Below the pieces are notes generated by a model. The model was not told the origin of the DNA and made no database searches. It saw only the letters and a list, made by a program, of their open reading frames with translations. This document shows, one piece after another, positions 34,537 through 43,941 of a stretch of 64,000 nucleotides of DNA. The DNA lies in assembly GCF_009695655.1 (NCBI RefSeq), contig NZ_VUNM01000006.1:1-64000 (forward strand), read 5' to 3'. The position numbers and the translations under genes were made by a program. The stretch comes from Sharpea porci (GTDB lineage: Bacteria; Bacillota_I; Bacilli_A; Erysipelotrichales; Coprobacillaceae). Position 1 is the first letter of the stretch. Each line of letters begins with the position of its first letter.

Positions 34537-35919
34537 ATGCCAATACTCTATACATGTTGTGTACCCCATCCTCCACTTATTATTCCTGAAGTAGGTCAAG
34601 GGGAAGAAAAGAAAATCCAAGATACAATCAATAGCTATCATGAAGTCATGAAGAAAGTCGCAAGCTTTCATCCTGATACCATTATTATCATAAGTCCACA
34701 TAATACATCATATAGTGATTACTTCAATATCTCAGATGGTGCTCATGCCGAAGGTGATTTTGGTCAGTTTAGAGCGAAACAAGTCAAAATCACATGTGAC
34801 TATGATGAAGAATTTGTTGAGGCATTATGCCATAATACAGAAAATAGTGGTGTTCCTGCAGGAACATTGGGGCAAAGAATGAAACGACTCGATCATGCTA
34901 CAATGATACCACTGTATTTTCTTAATCAATATATGACTAACTATAAAGTTGTACGTATGGGATTATCAGGTTTAAGCTATCAAGATCATTATCATTTAGG
35001 TCAGCTTATTAGTAAAACAGTTGAAGAACTTCAACGTAAAGTAGTCATTATAGCCTCAGGAGATTTATCACATAAACTTAAAGAAAGTGGTCCATATGGT
35101 TATGCGAAAGAAGGACCAGAATTTGATCAAAAAGTCATACAGGCATTAAGTCATGGAAATTTCTTAGATTTAATGACCATGGATTATGGTTTTTGTGAAA
35201 GAGCAGCAGAATGTGGTTTGCGTTCATTTATTATTATGGTCGGTGCCTTAGATTGCCTTTCTGTTCAACCAACATTATATTCCTATGAAGGACCTTTTGG
35301 TGTTGGATATGGTGTTGTTGGTTTTGATATAGGGGGAAAAGATGAAACACGTCACTTTGGTGAACAGGCAAAGAAATATGAAGAAGAGAAGATTTTAGCG
35401 ATAAGAAAAGCTGAAGATCCCTATGTAAGATGGGCAAGAACTGTTGTGGAAAGCTATGTGAATACGAAGACTATACCAACACTTCCATCCCACTTACCGG
35501 AAGCTATGTTGACTGAAAAGGCTGGTGTCTTTGTTTCTATTAAAAAAGATGGTCAGCTTAGAGGCTGTATTGGGACATTCCAGCCAACAACAGATAATAT
35601 TGCCCTGGAAATACGCAATAATGCCATCTCGGCAAGTACAAGAGATCCTCGCTTCTCACCTATCACCCGTATTGAATTACCTAAACTCATTTATAGCGTT
35701 GATATCCTTGGTGATGTTACTCCAGCTACCTATGAAGAGCTTGATCCACAAAAATATGGTGTCATTGTCAAACACCATCAGAAGAGAGGCTTATTGCTTC
35801 CTAGACTTGATGGTGTTGATACAGTATCAGAACAAATAGAAATAGCAGCTAGGAAAGCTGGTATTTATGATGATGAAGATATTGAATTATTTAAGTTTGA
35901 GGTTGTTAGACATTATTAG
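34537..35919 (+). CDS. AmmeMemoRadiSam system: fused protein B (Memo-like) and protein A (AMMECR1)
   Basis: This 460-residue protein joins two families. Residues 1-270 match the Memo/DODA-like fold (CCVPHPPLIIPEVG, IIISPHNTSYSDYF, LDHATMIPLYF, ASGDLSHKL). Residues 280-460 match AMMECR1 (GVFVSIKKDGQLRGCIGTFQ, then RDPRFSPI). These are usually separate proteins A and B, encoded beside a radical SAM protein; the third partner follows here 12 bases later. The cellular role of the trio is not established. GGAGG precedes the ATG and TATAAT lies at 34510-34515. Confidence 0.9.
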   Translation: MPILYTCCVPHPPLIIPEVGQGEEKKIQDTINSYHEVMKKVASFHPDTIIIISPHNTSYSDYFNISDGAHAEGDFGQFRAKQVKITCDYDEEFVEALCHNTENSGVPAGTLGQRMKRLDHATMIPLYFLNQYMTNYKVVRMGLSGLSYQDHYHLGQLISKTVEELQRKVVIIASGDLSHKLKESGPYGYAKEGPEFDQKVIQALSHGNFLDLMTMDYGFCERAAECGLRSFIIMVGALDCLSVQPTLYSYEGPFGVGYGVVGFDIGGKDETRHFGEQAKKYEEEKILAIRKAEDPYVRWARTVVESYVNTKTIPTLPSHLPEAMLTEKAGVFVSIKKDGQLRGCIGTFQPTTDNIALEIRNNAISASTRDPRFSPITRIELPKLIYSVDILGDVTPATYEELDPQKYGVIVKHHQKRGLLLPRLDGVDTVSEQIEIAARKAGIYDDEDIELFKFEVVRHY

Positions 35920-35931
35920 GAAGGTGATAGT

Positions 35932-36750
35932 GTGAAATGTGGTTTATGTTTTCATCATTGTGACTTACAAGAAGGACAAACAGGATTATGTCATGCCAGA
36001 GAAAACAAGGCAGGACATATAGTAACCAATAATTATGGCCAAATCACATCCCTTGCTTTAGATCCTATTGAGAAGAAACCACTTTATCACTTCTATCCAG
36101 GCAGTTCTATTCTATCGGTAGGAAGCTATGGCTGTAATCTTCAATGTCCTTTCTGTCAGAATTATGAAATTTCTTATGATCATGGCAGTATGGTAAGAGT
36201 AGAAATGACACCTGAAGAACTTGTGCATCAAGCTCTTGCTTTGGTGGATGAAGGTAATATTGGTATTGCCTTTACATATAATGAACCACTTATTGCTTAT
36301 GAATTTATCAAAGAGACTTTTATCAAAGCCAAAGAAGCTAGCCTTAAGACAGTACTTGTCACTAATGGCACCATCACAACAACCTATTTAGATGACTTGC
36401 TGCAATATACCGATGCCTTAAATATTGATCTCAAAGGCTTTAGACAGGATATCTATGATCGCTTAAATGGCAATCTCGAACTTGTGAAAACAAATATCAT
36501 TCATGCTCATCAAAAAGCTCATGTTGAAATCACCAGTCTTGTAGTTCCTACCTTCAACGATGCACTAGAAGATATGGAAAAAGAAGCCATCTGGTTATCT
36601 CATATTGATCCTGATATCCCTCTACATATCACTCGTTTCTTTCCTAGATACCATCTCTTAAACCAATATCCGACAAGCATTCCGCTTTTAAAACAAATGC
36701 AGACGATTGCTTTAAAGCATCTGCATTATGTTTATTTAGGAAATGTCTAG
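35932..36750 (+). CDS. AmmeMemoRadiSam system radical SAM enzyme (AmrS-like)
   Basis: This 272-residue protein has the N-terminal Cys motif CGLCFHHCDLQEGQTGLCHA and the radical SAM cluster motif C-NLQ-C-PF-C (GSYGCNLQCPFCQNY). The family resembles pyruvate formate-lyase activating enzymes. The start is GTG with AAGGTGAT upstream. It makes an operon with the fused AMMECR1/Memo protein, which is probably its partner or target. Confidence 0.9.
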   Translation: MKCGLCFHHCDLQEGQTGLCHARENKAGHIVTNNYGQITSLALDPIEKKPLYHFYPGSSILSVGSYGCNLQCPFCQNYEISYDHGSMVRVEMTPEELVHQALALVDEGNIGIAFTYNEPLIAYEFIKETFIKAKEASLKTVLVTNGTITTTYLDDLLQYTDALNIDLKGFRQDIYDRLNGNLELVKTNIIHAHQKAHVEITSLVVPTFNDALEDMEKEAIWLSHIDPDIPLHITRFFPRYHLLNQYPTSIPLLKQMQTIALKHLHYVYLGNV

Positions 36751-36761
36751 ATAATGTCATG

Positions 36762-36789
36762 AAAGTCTGTCTAAAAAACAGGCTTTTTC
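36762..36789 (+). terminator. Terminator after the radical SAM gene
   Basis: AAAGTCTGT pairs with ACAGGCTTT (one G-U pair), followed by TTCATTTT. Confidence 0.6.
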
Positions 36790-36802
36790 ATTTTCAAAAT
36801 TT

Positions 36803-36826
36803 CCCATATAATAACCATTATATGGG
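36803..36826. promoter_or_regulatory. Palindrome overlapping the MATE ribosome binding site
   Basis: CCCATATAAT-AACC-ATTATATGGG is a perfect 10-bp inverted repeat. Its right arm ends in the GGGGGA used as ribosome binding site (36824-36829), so it is either an operator or an RNA hairpin that hides the site. Confidence 0.5.
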
Positions 36827-36835
36827 GGAATTATT

Positions 36836-38164
36836 ATGCAAAAAGATCTAACTGAAGGCAGTTTAATGAAGAATATTGTCATATTCTCATTACCATTCCT
36901 GCTTTCTTATTTTCTACAAACACTCTATGGAATGGCTGACTTATTCATAGTTGGTCAATTTGATGGCGCAAGTGTTATTTCCGGTGTTTCGATAGGTTCA
37001 CAGGTTATGCATATGATCACTGTCATGTTGGTAGGCATTGCAACAGGGGGAGCTGTGATGATTGGCCGTTATGTTGGCGCACATGACAAAGAAAATGTTG
37101 CCAAAACAATTGGCAATACCATCACTCTCTTTGTGATCATTGCAGCTCTTCTTACAGCATTATTATTACTTCTTGTATCACCAATAGTGACAATCATGTC
37201 AACACCCAAAGAAGCCATTATTGAAACATCAAATTATCTAAAGATATGTTTTGTCGGCATACCTTTCATTATTGCCTATAATGTCATTTCTTCTATCTTT
37301 AGAGGTATGGGTGACTCTAAGAGTCCTATGTATTTTATTGCCGTGGCATGTGTAGTGAATATTGTCTTAGACTATTATTTTATTGGTACACTTCATATGC
37401 ATGCATCAGGAGCAGCACTAGCAACTGTTATTGCTCAGGGGCTAAGTGTTGTTGTTGCGATTGTGACAATTATGACAAAGAAACTCATTCAGCTCACATT
37501 CTCCTCACTGAAGTTTGAAAAAGAAATCATCACATCTATACTTAAAATAGGTATTCCTGTAAGTTTACAGGATGGCTTTATTCAGGTTGCTTTTCTCATT
37601 ATTACCATTATTGCGAATAGTCGTGGAGTGGAAATAAGTGCTGCAGTAGGTATTGTTGAGAAGATTATTTCATTCCTCTTCCTTGTCCCATCAACAATGA
37701 TGCAAACAGTTTCTACAATCTCATCACAAGCTATTGGGGCAGGCAAGAAACCATTGGCACGCAAAACACTCTTTACATCAATGGCAATTTCAACATCCAT
37801 TGGTTTAATATTCGCTATTAGTTTCCAGTTTATCTCAGAACCAGTGATTGCATTATTTACCCATGATGCACAAGTTGTTCAACTGGCGACAGGCTATATG
37901 CATTCCTATGTCTTTGACTGTGCGATTGCCAGTATGCATTTCTGCTTTAGTGGTTTCTTTGTTGCCTCAGGATATTCGATTGTATCCTTTATTCATAATG
38001 TTGCTTCAATAATTACATTACGTGTACCAGGAGCTTATCTAGCTTCCATCTATTATCCTAAGACATTATTCCCAATGGGCTTAGCAGCACCAGCAGGTGG
38101 TGTCTTGCAGCTAGCAATATGTATTGGCTTTTATCGCTATTTACGAAAGAAGAATAAGATATGA
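36836..38164 (+). CDS. MATE-family efflux transporter
   Basis: This 442-residue protein has twelve hydrophobic segments and the MATE N-half pattern (FSLPFLLSYFLQTLYGMADLF, then RGMGDSKSPM) with a matching C-half. MATE pumps export cationic drugs or metabolites by Na+ or H+ exchange. The following GNAT gene overlaps its stop by 4 bases. Confidence 0.9.
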   Translation: MQKDLTEGSLMKNIVIFSLPFLLSYFLQTLYGMADLFIVGQFDGASVISGVSIGSQVMHMITVMLVGIATGGAVMIGRYVGAHDKENVAKTIGNTITLFVIIAALLTALLLLLVSPIVTIMSTPKEAIIETSNYLKICFVGIPFIIAYNVISSIFRGMGDSKSPMYFIAVACVVNIVLDYYFIGTLHMHASGAALATVIAQGLSVVVAIVTIMTKKLIQLTFSSLKFEKEIITSILKIGIPVSLQDGFIQVAFLIITIIANSRGVEISAAVGIVEKIISFLFLVPSTMMQTVSTISSQAIGAGKKPLARKTLFTSMAISTSIGLIFAISFQFISEPVIALFTHDAQVVQLATGYMHSYVFDCAIASMHFCFSGFFVASGYSIVSFIHNVASIITLRVPGAYLASIYYPKTLFPMGLAAPAGGVLQLAICIGFYRYLRKKNKI

Positions 38165-38709
38165 TGAAGGAAATAGGCACACATGCGATTAAGACAGAAC
38201 GCTTGTTGTTGAGACGTTTTGTAGAAAGTGATATAAAACCTTATTATGAGAATTATGGTTGTGATCAAGCTGTACAGAAATATATTGCTTGGTTTGATTG
38301 TAAGACTTTGGAGGATACAAAGCATTTCATTGATGAGCACTTAAAGAAATATAATGATCCATATTTCTTTGGCTGGGTGATTGAATATGAGGGAGAAGTG
38401 ATTGGTTCAATTGGTTGTTTTAACGTCAATCCCTTCTTGTCATGTTGTGAACTAGGATATTCAATTGGTTCACGTTGGTGGAACAAAGGCATTGTCAGCG
38501 AAGGGGCAAAGGCTGTTGTTGATTATATGTTTAATGAAGTAGGGGCCCATAGAATCTATGCATCATATACTAAAGAGAATGTTGCTTCCGGTCGTGTAAT
38601 GGAGAAAATTGGCATGAAATATGAAGGAAAGGCTGTAGATGGTATTATGTTGGATGATGGATATCATGATCTTGTCTATTATGCCATCATAAATACGCAA
38701 AAACCTTGA
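38161..38709 (+). CDS. GNAT acetyltransferase (RimJ/RimL type)
   Basis: This 182-residue protein opens with IKTERLLLRRFVESDIKPYY and has the CoA loop SRWWNKGIVSEGAKAVVDY and NVASGRVMEKIGMKYEG. It is co-translated with the MATE pump (ATGA overlap). An acetyltransferase beside an exporter suggests two-step detoxification, but the substrate is not known. The promoter of the lysS T-box begins at its 3' end. Confidence 0.87.
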   Translation: MMKEIGTHAIKTERLLLRRFVESDIKPYYENYGCDQAVQKYIAWFDCKTLEDTKHFIDEHLKKYNDPYFFGWVIEYEGEVIGSIGCFNVNPFLSCCELGYSIGSRWWNKGIVSEGAKAVVDYMFNEVGAHRIYASYTKENVASGRVMEKIGMKYEGKAVDGIMLDDGYHDLVYYAIINTQKP

Positions 38710-38735
38710 CAATATCAAGACAAAATGAATATAAT
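38706..38735 (+). promoter_or_regulatory. Promoter of the lysS T-box transcript
   Basis: Perfect TTGACA and perfect TATAAT are 18 bases apart. The -35 overlaps the stop codon of the GNAT gene. Confidence 0.75.
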
Positions 38736-38741
38736 AACACT

Positions 38742-38967
38742 CGCAAAGGCAATGAATAGACGAGTAGTCTTATAGTCACATTCTAGAGAGCTTTCGGTTG
38801 GTGCAAGGAAGTAATGTTGCGTAAGATGAATAAAGACTAGGAGCTGTATTTTGGATCGTAAGTGATAGAATAACGTGTGACCGCGTTAAGGTTTAATGAG
38901 ATCATAGTGATATGATGAATTAGGGTGGTACCACGATTAACTCTCGTCCCTTGGATGAGAGTTTTTA
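38742..38967 (+). promoter_or_regulatory. T-box riboswitch (tRNA-Lys) with terminator
   Basis: The leader shows stem I elements, the conserved T-box AGGGTGGTACCACG (38922-38935) and a terminator hairpin (AACTCTC...GAGAGTT, then T5) at 38939-38967. The specifier loop GAATAAAGAC (38828-38837) offers AAA or AAG, both lysine codons, in line with the lysS gene downstream. Uncharged tRNA-Lys should favour the antiterminator. Confidence 0.92.
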
Positions 38968-38989
38968 TATTGGAGAAAAGGAGAAAATT

Positions 38990-40480
38990 ATGGCAAAAGT
39001 AAAACTCACTCAACAAGAGCAAGTTAGAAGACAGAAGATGCAAGAATTAAGAGACATGGGTATTGATCCATTCGGACAGGCATTTGATGTCAAAGACAAT
39101 ACAAAAGATATTAGAGAACAGTATGGTAACTGTACTAAAGAAGAATTAGAAGAAAAAAATATTCATGTACAATTAGCTGGACGTATTATGTTGAGACGTC
39201 GTAAAGGTAAGGTTGCCTTCATGGATATCAACGATAAATTTGGAAAGATCCAGTTATATGTAAGAAAAGATGTTGTCGGTGACGACGTTTATGAAATCGT
39301 AAAACGTGGTGACTTAGGTGACATCATCGGTGTAGAAGGCGTACTTATGGAAACAGACACAGGTGAGCTTACAATCCGTGTAGAAAAGTACACACACCTC
39401 ACAAAAGCCTTAAGACCACTTCCAGAAAAATTCCATGGCTTAACAGATACAGAAGAAAGATTCAGAAGAAGATACCTAGACTTAATCATGAACGAAGAAG
39501 CACGTAAAGTCGCTTTCACAAGACCAAAAGTCATTCGTTCCATCCAGCATTACTTAGATAACTTAGGTTATACAGAAGTTGAAACACCAATGATGAACTC
39601 TATTCTAGGTGGTGCTTCTGCAAAACCATTCATCACACATTTCAATGCCTTAGATAAAGATTTCTATTTAAGAATCGCAACAGAATTAAATCTTAAGAGA
39701 TTAATTGTTGGTGGCATGGATGCCGTTTATGAAATCGGTAGACAGTTTAGAAATGAAGGTATGGATAAGACACATAACCCTGAATTCACTTCTATTGAAG
39801 TCTACAAAGCATTCTCTGACTTAGAAGGCATGATGGATTTAACAGAAGGTATCGTTGCCCAGGCAGCAATGGATGTTAATGGCACATATGATATCGAATA
39901 TAAGGGACATAAGTTCTCATTAGCACCAGGCTATAAGAGAATTTCTATGGTAGAAGCTATCAAGGAACAGACTGGCATTGACTTTGCAGCTGATATGAGC
40001 TTTGAAGATGCTAAGAAGTTAGCAGAAGAACATGATATCGAAGTAGAACCACACTTCGCCTATGGTCATATTGTGAATGCCTTCTTTGAAAAGTATTGCG
40101 AAGAAACATTTGTAGAACCAACATTTGTTTATGGTCATCCAATTGAAATCTCACCACTCGCAAAGAAGAACCCTGAAGATCCAAGATTCACTCTTAGATT
40201 TGAATTATTCATTTGTGGTAATGAATATGCGAATGCCTTCTCAGAATTAAATGACCCAATCGATCAGCGTGAAAGATTCGAAAACCAGCTCAAAGAAAAA
40301 GAACTCGGTAACGATGAAGCTAACGAAATGGATACAGACTATGTAGAAGCACTCGAATACGGTCTTCCACCAACAGGTGGTATGGGCATGGGTATTGATA
40401 GACTTGTCATGTTGTTGACTGGTCAGGATACAATCCGTGAAGTCATTCTCTTCCCAGCTATGAAACCAACAGAAAAATAG
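38990..40480 (+). CDS. lysS: Lysyl-tRNA synthetase, class II
   Basis: This 496-residue enzyme has an OB-fold anticodon domain (about 60-160) and class II catalytic motifs 1-3, including [23 protein letters not shown] and [14 protein letters not shown]. The frame extends upstream into the T-box, but AAGGAG at 38978-38983 fixes the ATG at 38990. Expression is controlled by the T-box. Confidence 0.97.
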   Translation: MAKVKLTQQEQVRRQKMQELRDMGIDPFGQAFDVKDNTKDIREQYGNCTKEELEEKNIHVQLAGRIMLRRRKGKVAFMDINDKFGKIQLYVRKDVVGDDVYEIVKRGDLGDIIGVEGVLMETDTGELTIRVEKYTHLTKALRPLPEKFHGLTDTEERFRRRYLDLIMNEEARKVAFTRPKVIRSIQHYLDNLGYTEVETPMMNSILGGASAKPFITHFNALDKDFYLRIATELNLKRLIVGGMDAVYEIGRQFRNEGMDKTHNPEFTSIEVYKAFSDLEGMMDLTEGIVAQAAMDVNGTYDIEYKGHKFSLAPGYKRISMVEAIKEQTGIDFAADMSFEDAKKLAEEHDIEVEPHFAYGHIVNAFFEKYCEETFVEPTFVYGHPIEISPLAKKNPEDPRFTLRFELFICGNEYANAFSELNDPIDQRERFENQLKEKELGNDEANEMDTDYVEALEYGLPPTGGMGMGIDRLVMLLTGQDTIREVILFPAMKPTEK

Positions 40481-40489
40481 TGCATATTG

Positions 40490-40540
40490 AAAAGTATATT
40501 CATAATATGATACGATCATATTACTGAATATACTTTTTTT
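40490..40540 (+). terminator. Terminator after lysS
   Basis: AAAAGTATATTCA pairs with TGAATATACTTTT around an inner hairpin (ATATGAT/ATCATAT), followed by T8. Confidence 0.8.
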
Positions 40541-40564
40541 TATTGATAATTGGAGCTTCAAACA

Positions 40565-41287
40565 ATGTATAAATTTGCATTAGTAGATGATGAAATTGTG
40601 TTTTTAAAAATACTTGATCAAAAGCTATCAAACATCCTATTTGAAAAACATATTGAATATCATCTTTCATCATTCAACCAATCAACAGTCTTTCTAAAAA
40701 CGCTTTCCAAAGAAAATTATGACATTGTTTTTCTAGACGTTGATATGCCTGATGAAAATGGAATAGATATAGCGCGTAGATTACGCAATATAGATCATCC
40801 TCCAGTAGTTATCTTTGTCACATCAAAAGAAAAATATATGCGAGATGCTTTTGGTATGAATGTATTTGCGTTTATTGTTAAAGAGGAAATGGATAAAGAG
40901 CTAGCACCAATTATGGCAGATTGCCTAACATACATGGGAAAAAATAAGGGATTAATCTTAAAAACAAATCAAGGGCTTCATCGCTTCTATTTCAATGACA
41001 TTATTTGCGTGTATAGTGAAGATAGAAAGATTCAACTCATTACGCATTTAGAAGTATTTCAAATCTATCAAGAGACTTTAGGGAGCATTATTCAAAAATT
41101 AAATCATCCACAATTCGTATCACCTAACAGGGGGAGCATTGTAAATTTGAGATATGTATCTCATACGAAAAAAGGATGTATTACTTTAGAACATACGGAT
41201 CATAAGGAATATATAAGTAGGGAAAGAGTGAAAGAATTTGATAGAATATTTACAAATTATGTATTAGGACAAAGGATCTATCAATGA
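40565..41287 (+). CDS. LytTR-family response regulator (AgrA/BlpR-like)
   Basis: This 240-residue protein has a receiver domain with the phosphorylated Asp in IVFLDVDMPDENG and FVTSKEKY, and a C-terminal LytTR DNA-binding domain (FYFNDIICVYSEDRKIQL, then SPNRGSIVNLRYV). Such regulators control quorum-sensing and bacteriocin genes by binding paired 9-bp repeats. A TTG codon opens the frame 15 bases upstream, but the ATG at 40565 with GGAG 9 bases before it is the start. Its kinase follows with a 4-base overlap. Confidence 0.93.
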   Translation: MYKFALVDDEIVFLKILDQKLSNILFEKHIEYHLSSFNQSTVFLKTLSKENYDIVFLDVDMPDENGIDIARRLRNIDHPPVVIFVTSKEKYMRDAFGMNVFAFIVKEEMDKELAPIMADCLTYMGKNKGLILKTNQGLHRFYFNDIICVYSEDRKIQLITHLEVFQIYQETLGSIIQKLNHPQFVSPNRGSIVNLRYVSHTKKGCITLEHTDHKEYISRERVKEFDRIFTNYVLGQRIYQ

Positions 41288-42549
41288 TGAGATATGGATT
41301 ATATTTTTTATTATCAATCTGCGACATACTTATTCCTTACTTCTTCATCTGTTTCTTTCTGGATCGTTATTATAAACAAGAAAAACTTATCTTTATTTAT
41401 TTCATAGCATTATTACTTCATATCATGAAAGTACCCAATATCATTATTCAATTATTGGTATTAATGATTAATGTATATTTGAATAAGACAGAATTACATA
41501 ATAAGCATATCAAGGATATCTATGTTTATTTAGTTTACTTGGCAATCTATATGTTTATAGGAGTGATTTGTCAAACTATTATAGCTGTTACAACAGGCAT
41601 TCCTTTCACTATTGATGATGTTTTTCAATTAAACCAATATGCCAATATTATTTATGAAGTCATTATTTTGCTTTCTATTACAACAATCCTAAACTTAAAG
41701 TTTTTCACTGATAATAAAACTGATGGTAAAAATAGAATTTTATTAACGACAATAGCGCTCATTACAGGATTATGCCTATTACTGGCTCAGTCTTATTTCA
41801 ATAATGCTATACCAGTACTATTAATCTATACTTATTTTACAGGTATATTGCTTTGGTTGTTTTTTGTCATATTCACATTTTTTAAAGACAATATAAAAGC
41901 AAGAATTGAAAATGAGAAGCTTAATGAGCAATATAAACTCAACGAGTATAAGCTAAAAAGCCTGTTAGAAAAAGAACAGTATTATGAAGAATTACAAAAA
42001 TACAAGCATGATATCAAGAATAATCTTCTTACATTATCCTATCTATTAAATAATGAAGATCAAGTGGAAGCAAATAAATATCTTGGTCAGTTAGTGGGAA
42101 AATTAAATGAAAATGATTCACACTTGCAATTCTCTGAGCATCCTATAATAAATGCTATTTTCAATGAAAAAGTCAGAAATAATAAGCATATTCAATTTCG
42201 AATAAAATGTAATTGTTCAAGAAAGATATTTATAGATGACCTACATTGTAATATTCTCATTACGAATTTAGTAGATAATGCGATTGAATATTTAAACAGT
42301 CATGAATTTCTTGAGAAATATATTCATTGTGTCATTGTTGAACATAAAGAATTCTTGGTCATCTCAATTGCAAACCCAATAGCATCATCATTTCAATACA
42401 ACCAATCTATGCCAACATCAAAAGAGGATAAGATAAATCATGGCTATGGGTTATCAATCATAAGATCAGTTGTAGATCTATATGATGGTAATATGACATT
42501 AGAACAAAAGAATAATATGTTTTGCATAAATATATTATTGAAGAGGTAG
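41284..42549 (+). CDS. GHKL sensor histidine kinase (AgrC-like)
   Basis: This 421-residue kinase has about six N-terminal membrane helices (1-205), a coiled linker, the phosphoacceptor motif YKHDIKNNLLTLSYLL, the N box ITNLVDNAIEY and the G box GYGLSIIRSVVDLYDG. This is the AgrC/ComD type that senses secreted peptides. No agrB or agrD-like gene is nearby, so the signal is unknown. Confidence 0.92.
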   Translation: MMRYGLYFLLSICDILIPYFFICFFLDRYYKQEKLIFIYFIALLLHIMKVPNIIIQLLVLMINVYLNKTELHNKHIKDIYVYLVYLAIYMFIGVICQTIIAVTTGIPFTIDDVFQLNQYANIIYEVIILLSITTILNLKFFTDNKTDGKNRILLTTIALITGLCLLLAQSYFNNAIPVLLIYTYFTGILLWLFFVIFTFFKDNIKARIENEKLNEQYKLNEYKLKSLLEKEQYYEELQKYKHDIKNNLLTLSYLLNNEDQVEANKYLGQLVGKLNENDSHLQFSEHPIINAIFNEKVRNNKHIQFRIKCNCSRKIFIDDLHCNILITNLVDNAIEYLNSHEFLEKYIHCVIVEHKEFLVISIANPIASSFQYNQSMPTSKEDKINHGYGLSIIRSVVDLYDGNMTLEQKNNMFCINILLKR

Positions 42550-42552
42550 TAA

Positions 42553-42861
42553 ATGATTATTTTAAAAAGAGAAAAAAGCTTTGTGGATAGATTTAGAAAA
42601 TATACGATTTATATCAATGACAACGTATACGGGAAAATCAAAAATAATGCATCAATTGAAATAAATCTTCCTTCAGGCAAATATGAGATGTTTCTCATGA
42701 TAGACTGGTGTAGAAGTAGGACTTTGACAATTAATGTTGAAGAAGGGCAAGATATTATTCTAGAATGCTATTCTTGTCGGAAAGGAAGAAATTTTTTTAA
42801 AACAGCATTTGCTTCTATTCTACAATCTAATGACTATATCGTTTTACAATTTAAACATTGA
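42553..42861 (+). CDS. Small beta-rich protein after the kinase
   Basis: This 102-residue protein of unknown family reads as a run of beta strands (KYTIYINDNVYGKI, INLPSGKYEMFLMIDWCRSR, LTINVEEGQDIILECYSC), the pattern of PEGA/DUF2846-like domains. It lacks a signal peptide and has Cys pairs near DWCRS and CYSC. It starts 3 bases after the kinase stop, so it is in the same operon; a role in signalling or immunity is possible but unproven. Confidence 0.55.
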   Translation: MIILKREKSFVDRFRKYTIYINDNVYGKIKNNASIEINLPSGKYEMFLMIDWCRSRTLTINVEEGQDIILECYSCRKGRNFFKTAFASILQSNDYIVLQFKH

Positions 42862-42913
42862 AAATGACAATTCAGACAATGGAATGAAAAAATAGAAGAG
42901 GTATCACTATAAT
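42846..42913 (+). promoter_or_regulatory. LytTR-type direct repeats and promoter
   Basis: ACAATTTAA (42846-42854) and ACAATTCAG (42867-42875) are separated by exactly 12 bases, the spacing typical of LytTR regulator sites. A perfect TATAAT lies at 42908-42913, ahead of the secreted protein gene. Confidence 0.6.
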
Positions 42914-42939
42914 TGATTCTGGAAAGGAGAAAGATTATT

Positions 42940-43509
42940 GTGAGGAAAACTTTTCTTTGTATTTTTATGCTTTTGATATGTAGTGTCAGTAACATCCGAA
43001 ATGTTGAGGCTCGTGGATTTATAGGTAATTCTTCCACTATAAGTGCAGTTTTAGAGCAATATAATAATGTATTTATTGAAACTGGATTTATAAAAGAATT
43101 CTATCTTGTTGATGGGAAGATGAAGTGTAAACAAGATATTCAGTTAATGATGGAGAAATATGAATTTAATGAATCTGATCAAAAATTTATAAAACAGTTA
43201 ATTGATGAGTCAAACGTTAACTCTACTGTAGAATGCATAAGAAAGCCAGCAAGAGTCAAAGTGAAAAATGGGAGTATATTATTAAATAAAAAAGAAGTAA
43301 GAAAATATTTCAAGAAGGCTATTACGATAGGACCAATTGCTATTGTTGGTGCAATGATAGCAATTGGAGCAACGGTAGGACCTGTTGGAGCAATTGCTGC
43401 CTGTGTAGCAAGTACTTTTAGTTCAAGCTATATAGCAACTAATATCAAAAAGGCATATGTTTCAAACAAGGGTTTAAAAATTTGCTTGAGCGGAATTAGT
43501 GTTTATTAA
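42940..43509 (+). CDS. Secreted bacteriocin-like protein 1
   Basis: The frame opens further upstream, but GAAAGGAG followed by GTG at 42940 gives a 189-residue protein with a clean signal peptide (RKTFLCIFMLLICSVSNI, cleavage near EARG). A charged region of about 90 residues follows, then a hydrophobic Gly/Ala-rich segment (IGPIAIVGAMIAIGATVGPV, then GAIAACVAST) and a basic end. That layout (Sec signal, acidic middle, membrane-active tail) resembles large bacteriocin precursors; it is an inference. It lies directly behind LytTR-type repeats. Confidence 0.5.
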   Translation: MRKTFLCIFMLLICSVSNIRNVEARGFIGNSSTISAVLEQYNNVFIETGFIKEFYLVDGKMKCKQDIQLMMEKYEFNESDQKFIKQLIDESNVNSTVECIRKPARVKVKNGSILLNKKEVRKYFKKAITIGPIAIVGAMIAIGATVGPVGAIAACVASTFSSSYIATNIKKAYVSNKGLKICLSGISVY

Positions 43510-43941
43510 TAAATCATTGAAACCTAGTCGTATTGCTTTCTAAATATAGTAGTTTACTAAGTAAAAGATAACTAATATAATTATTTTGTCAATTTACAAC
43601 AAGCTCTTATTTTGAAGAGTACATTAATCATAAGAAATATGAATGATGATAAAGCAAATGAGAATCAGTTTTTGCTACATGTCATATAACATTTATTGCT
43701 ACTATAGTTACTGCTTAAGTACAGGCATTCAAAAGCAGCTGTAAAAAATCTTCAATGTCTTTATTAAAGATTGATTTCTTAATAAGAAATTATACATTAG
43801 AGAAGTTTTCATTGTTTGAACTTATGGGGTGATTCGAATAACTAGGTTATAAATAATCTTCAAGGGTACAAAAATTTATTGTTCACCACTTAAGCCATTG
43901 AACTGGTTAAAATATGAATTAAAGAAAAGGAGAACAAAAAA
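43510..43941. other. 432-base AT-rich gap between the two secreted-protein genes
   Basis: No ORF with a ribosome binding site, no clear terminator and no second pair of LytTR repeats were found. Only short peptides of under 20 codons occur. Confidence 0.5.

Noticed and set aside
43510-43941. Second LytTR direct repeat ahead of secreted protein 2
   Set aside because: Several ACNNTT-like words occur but none is paired at 12-base spacing.
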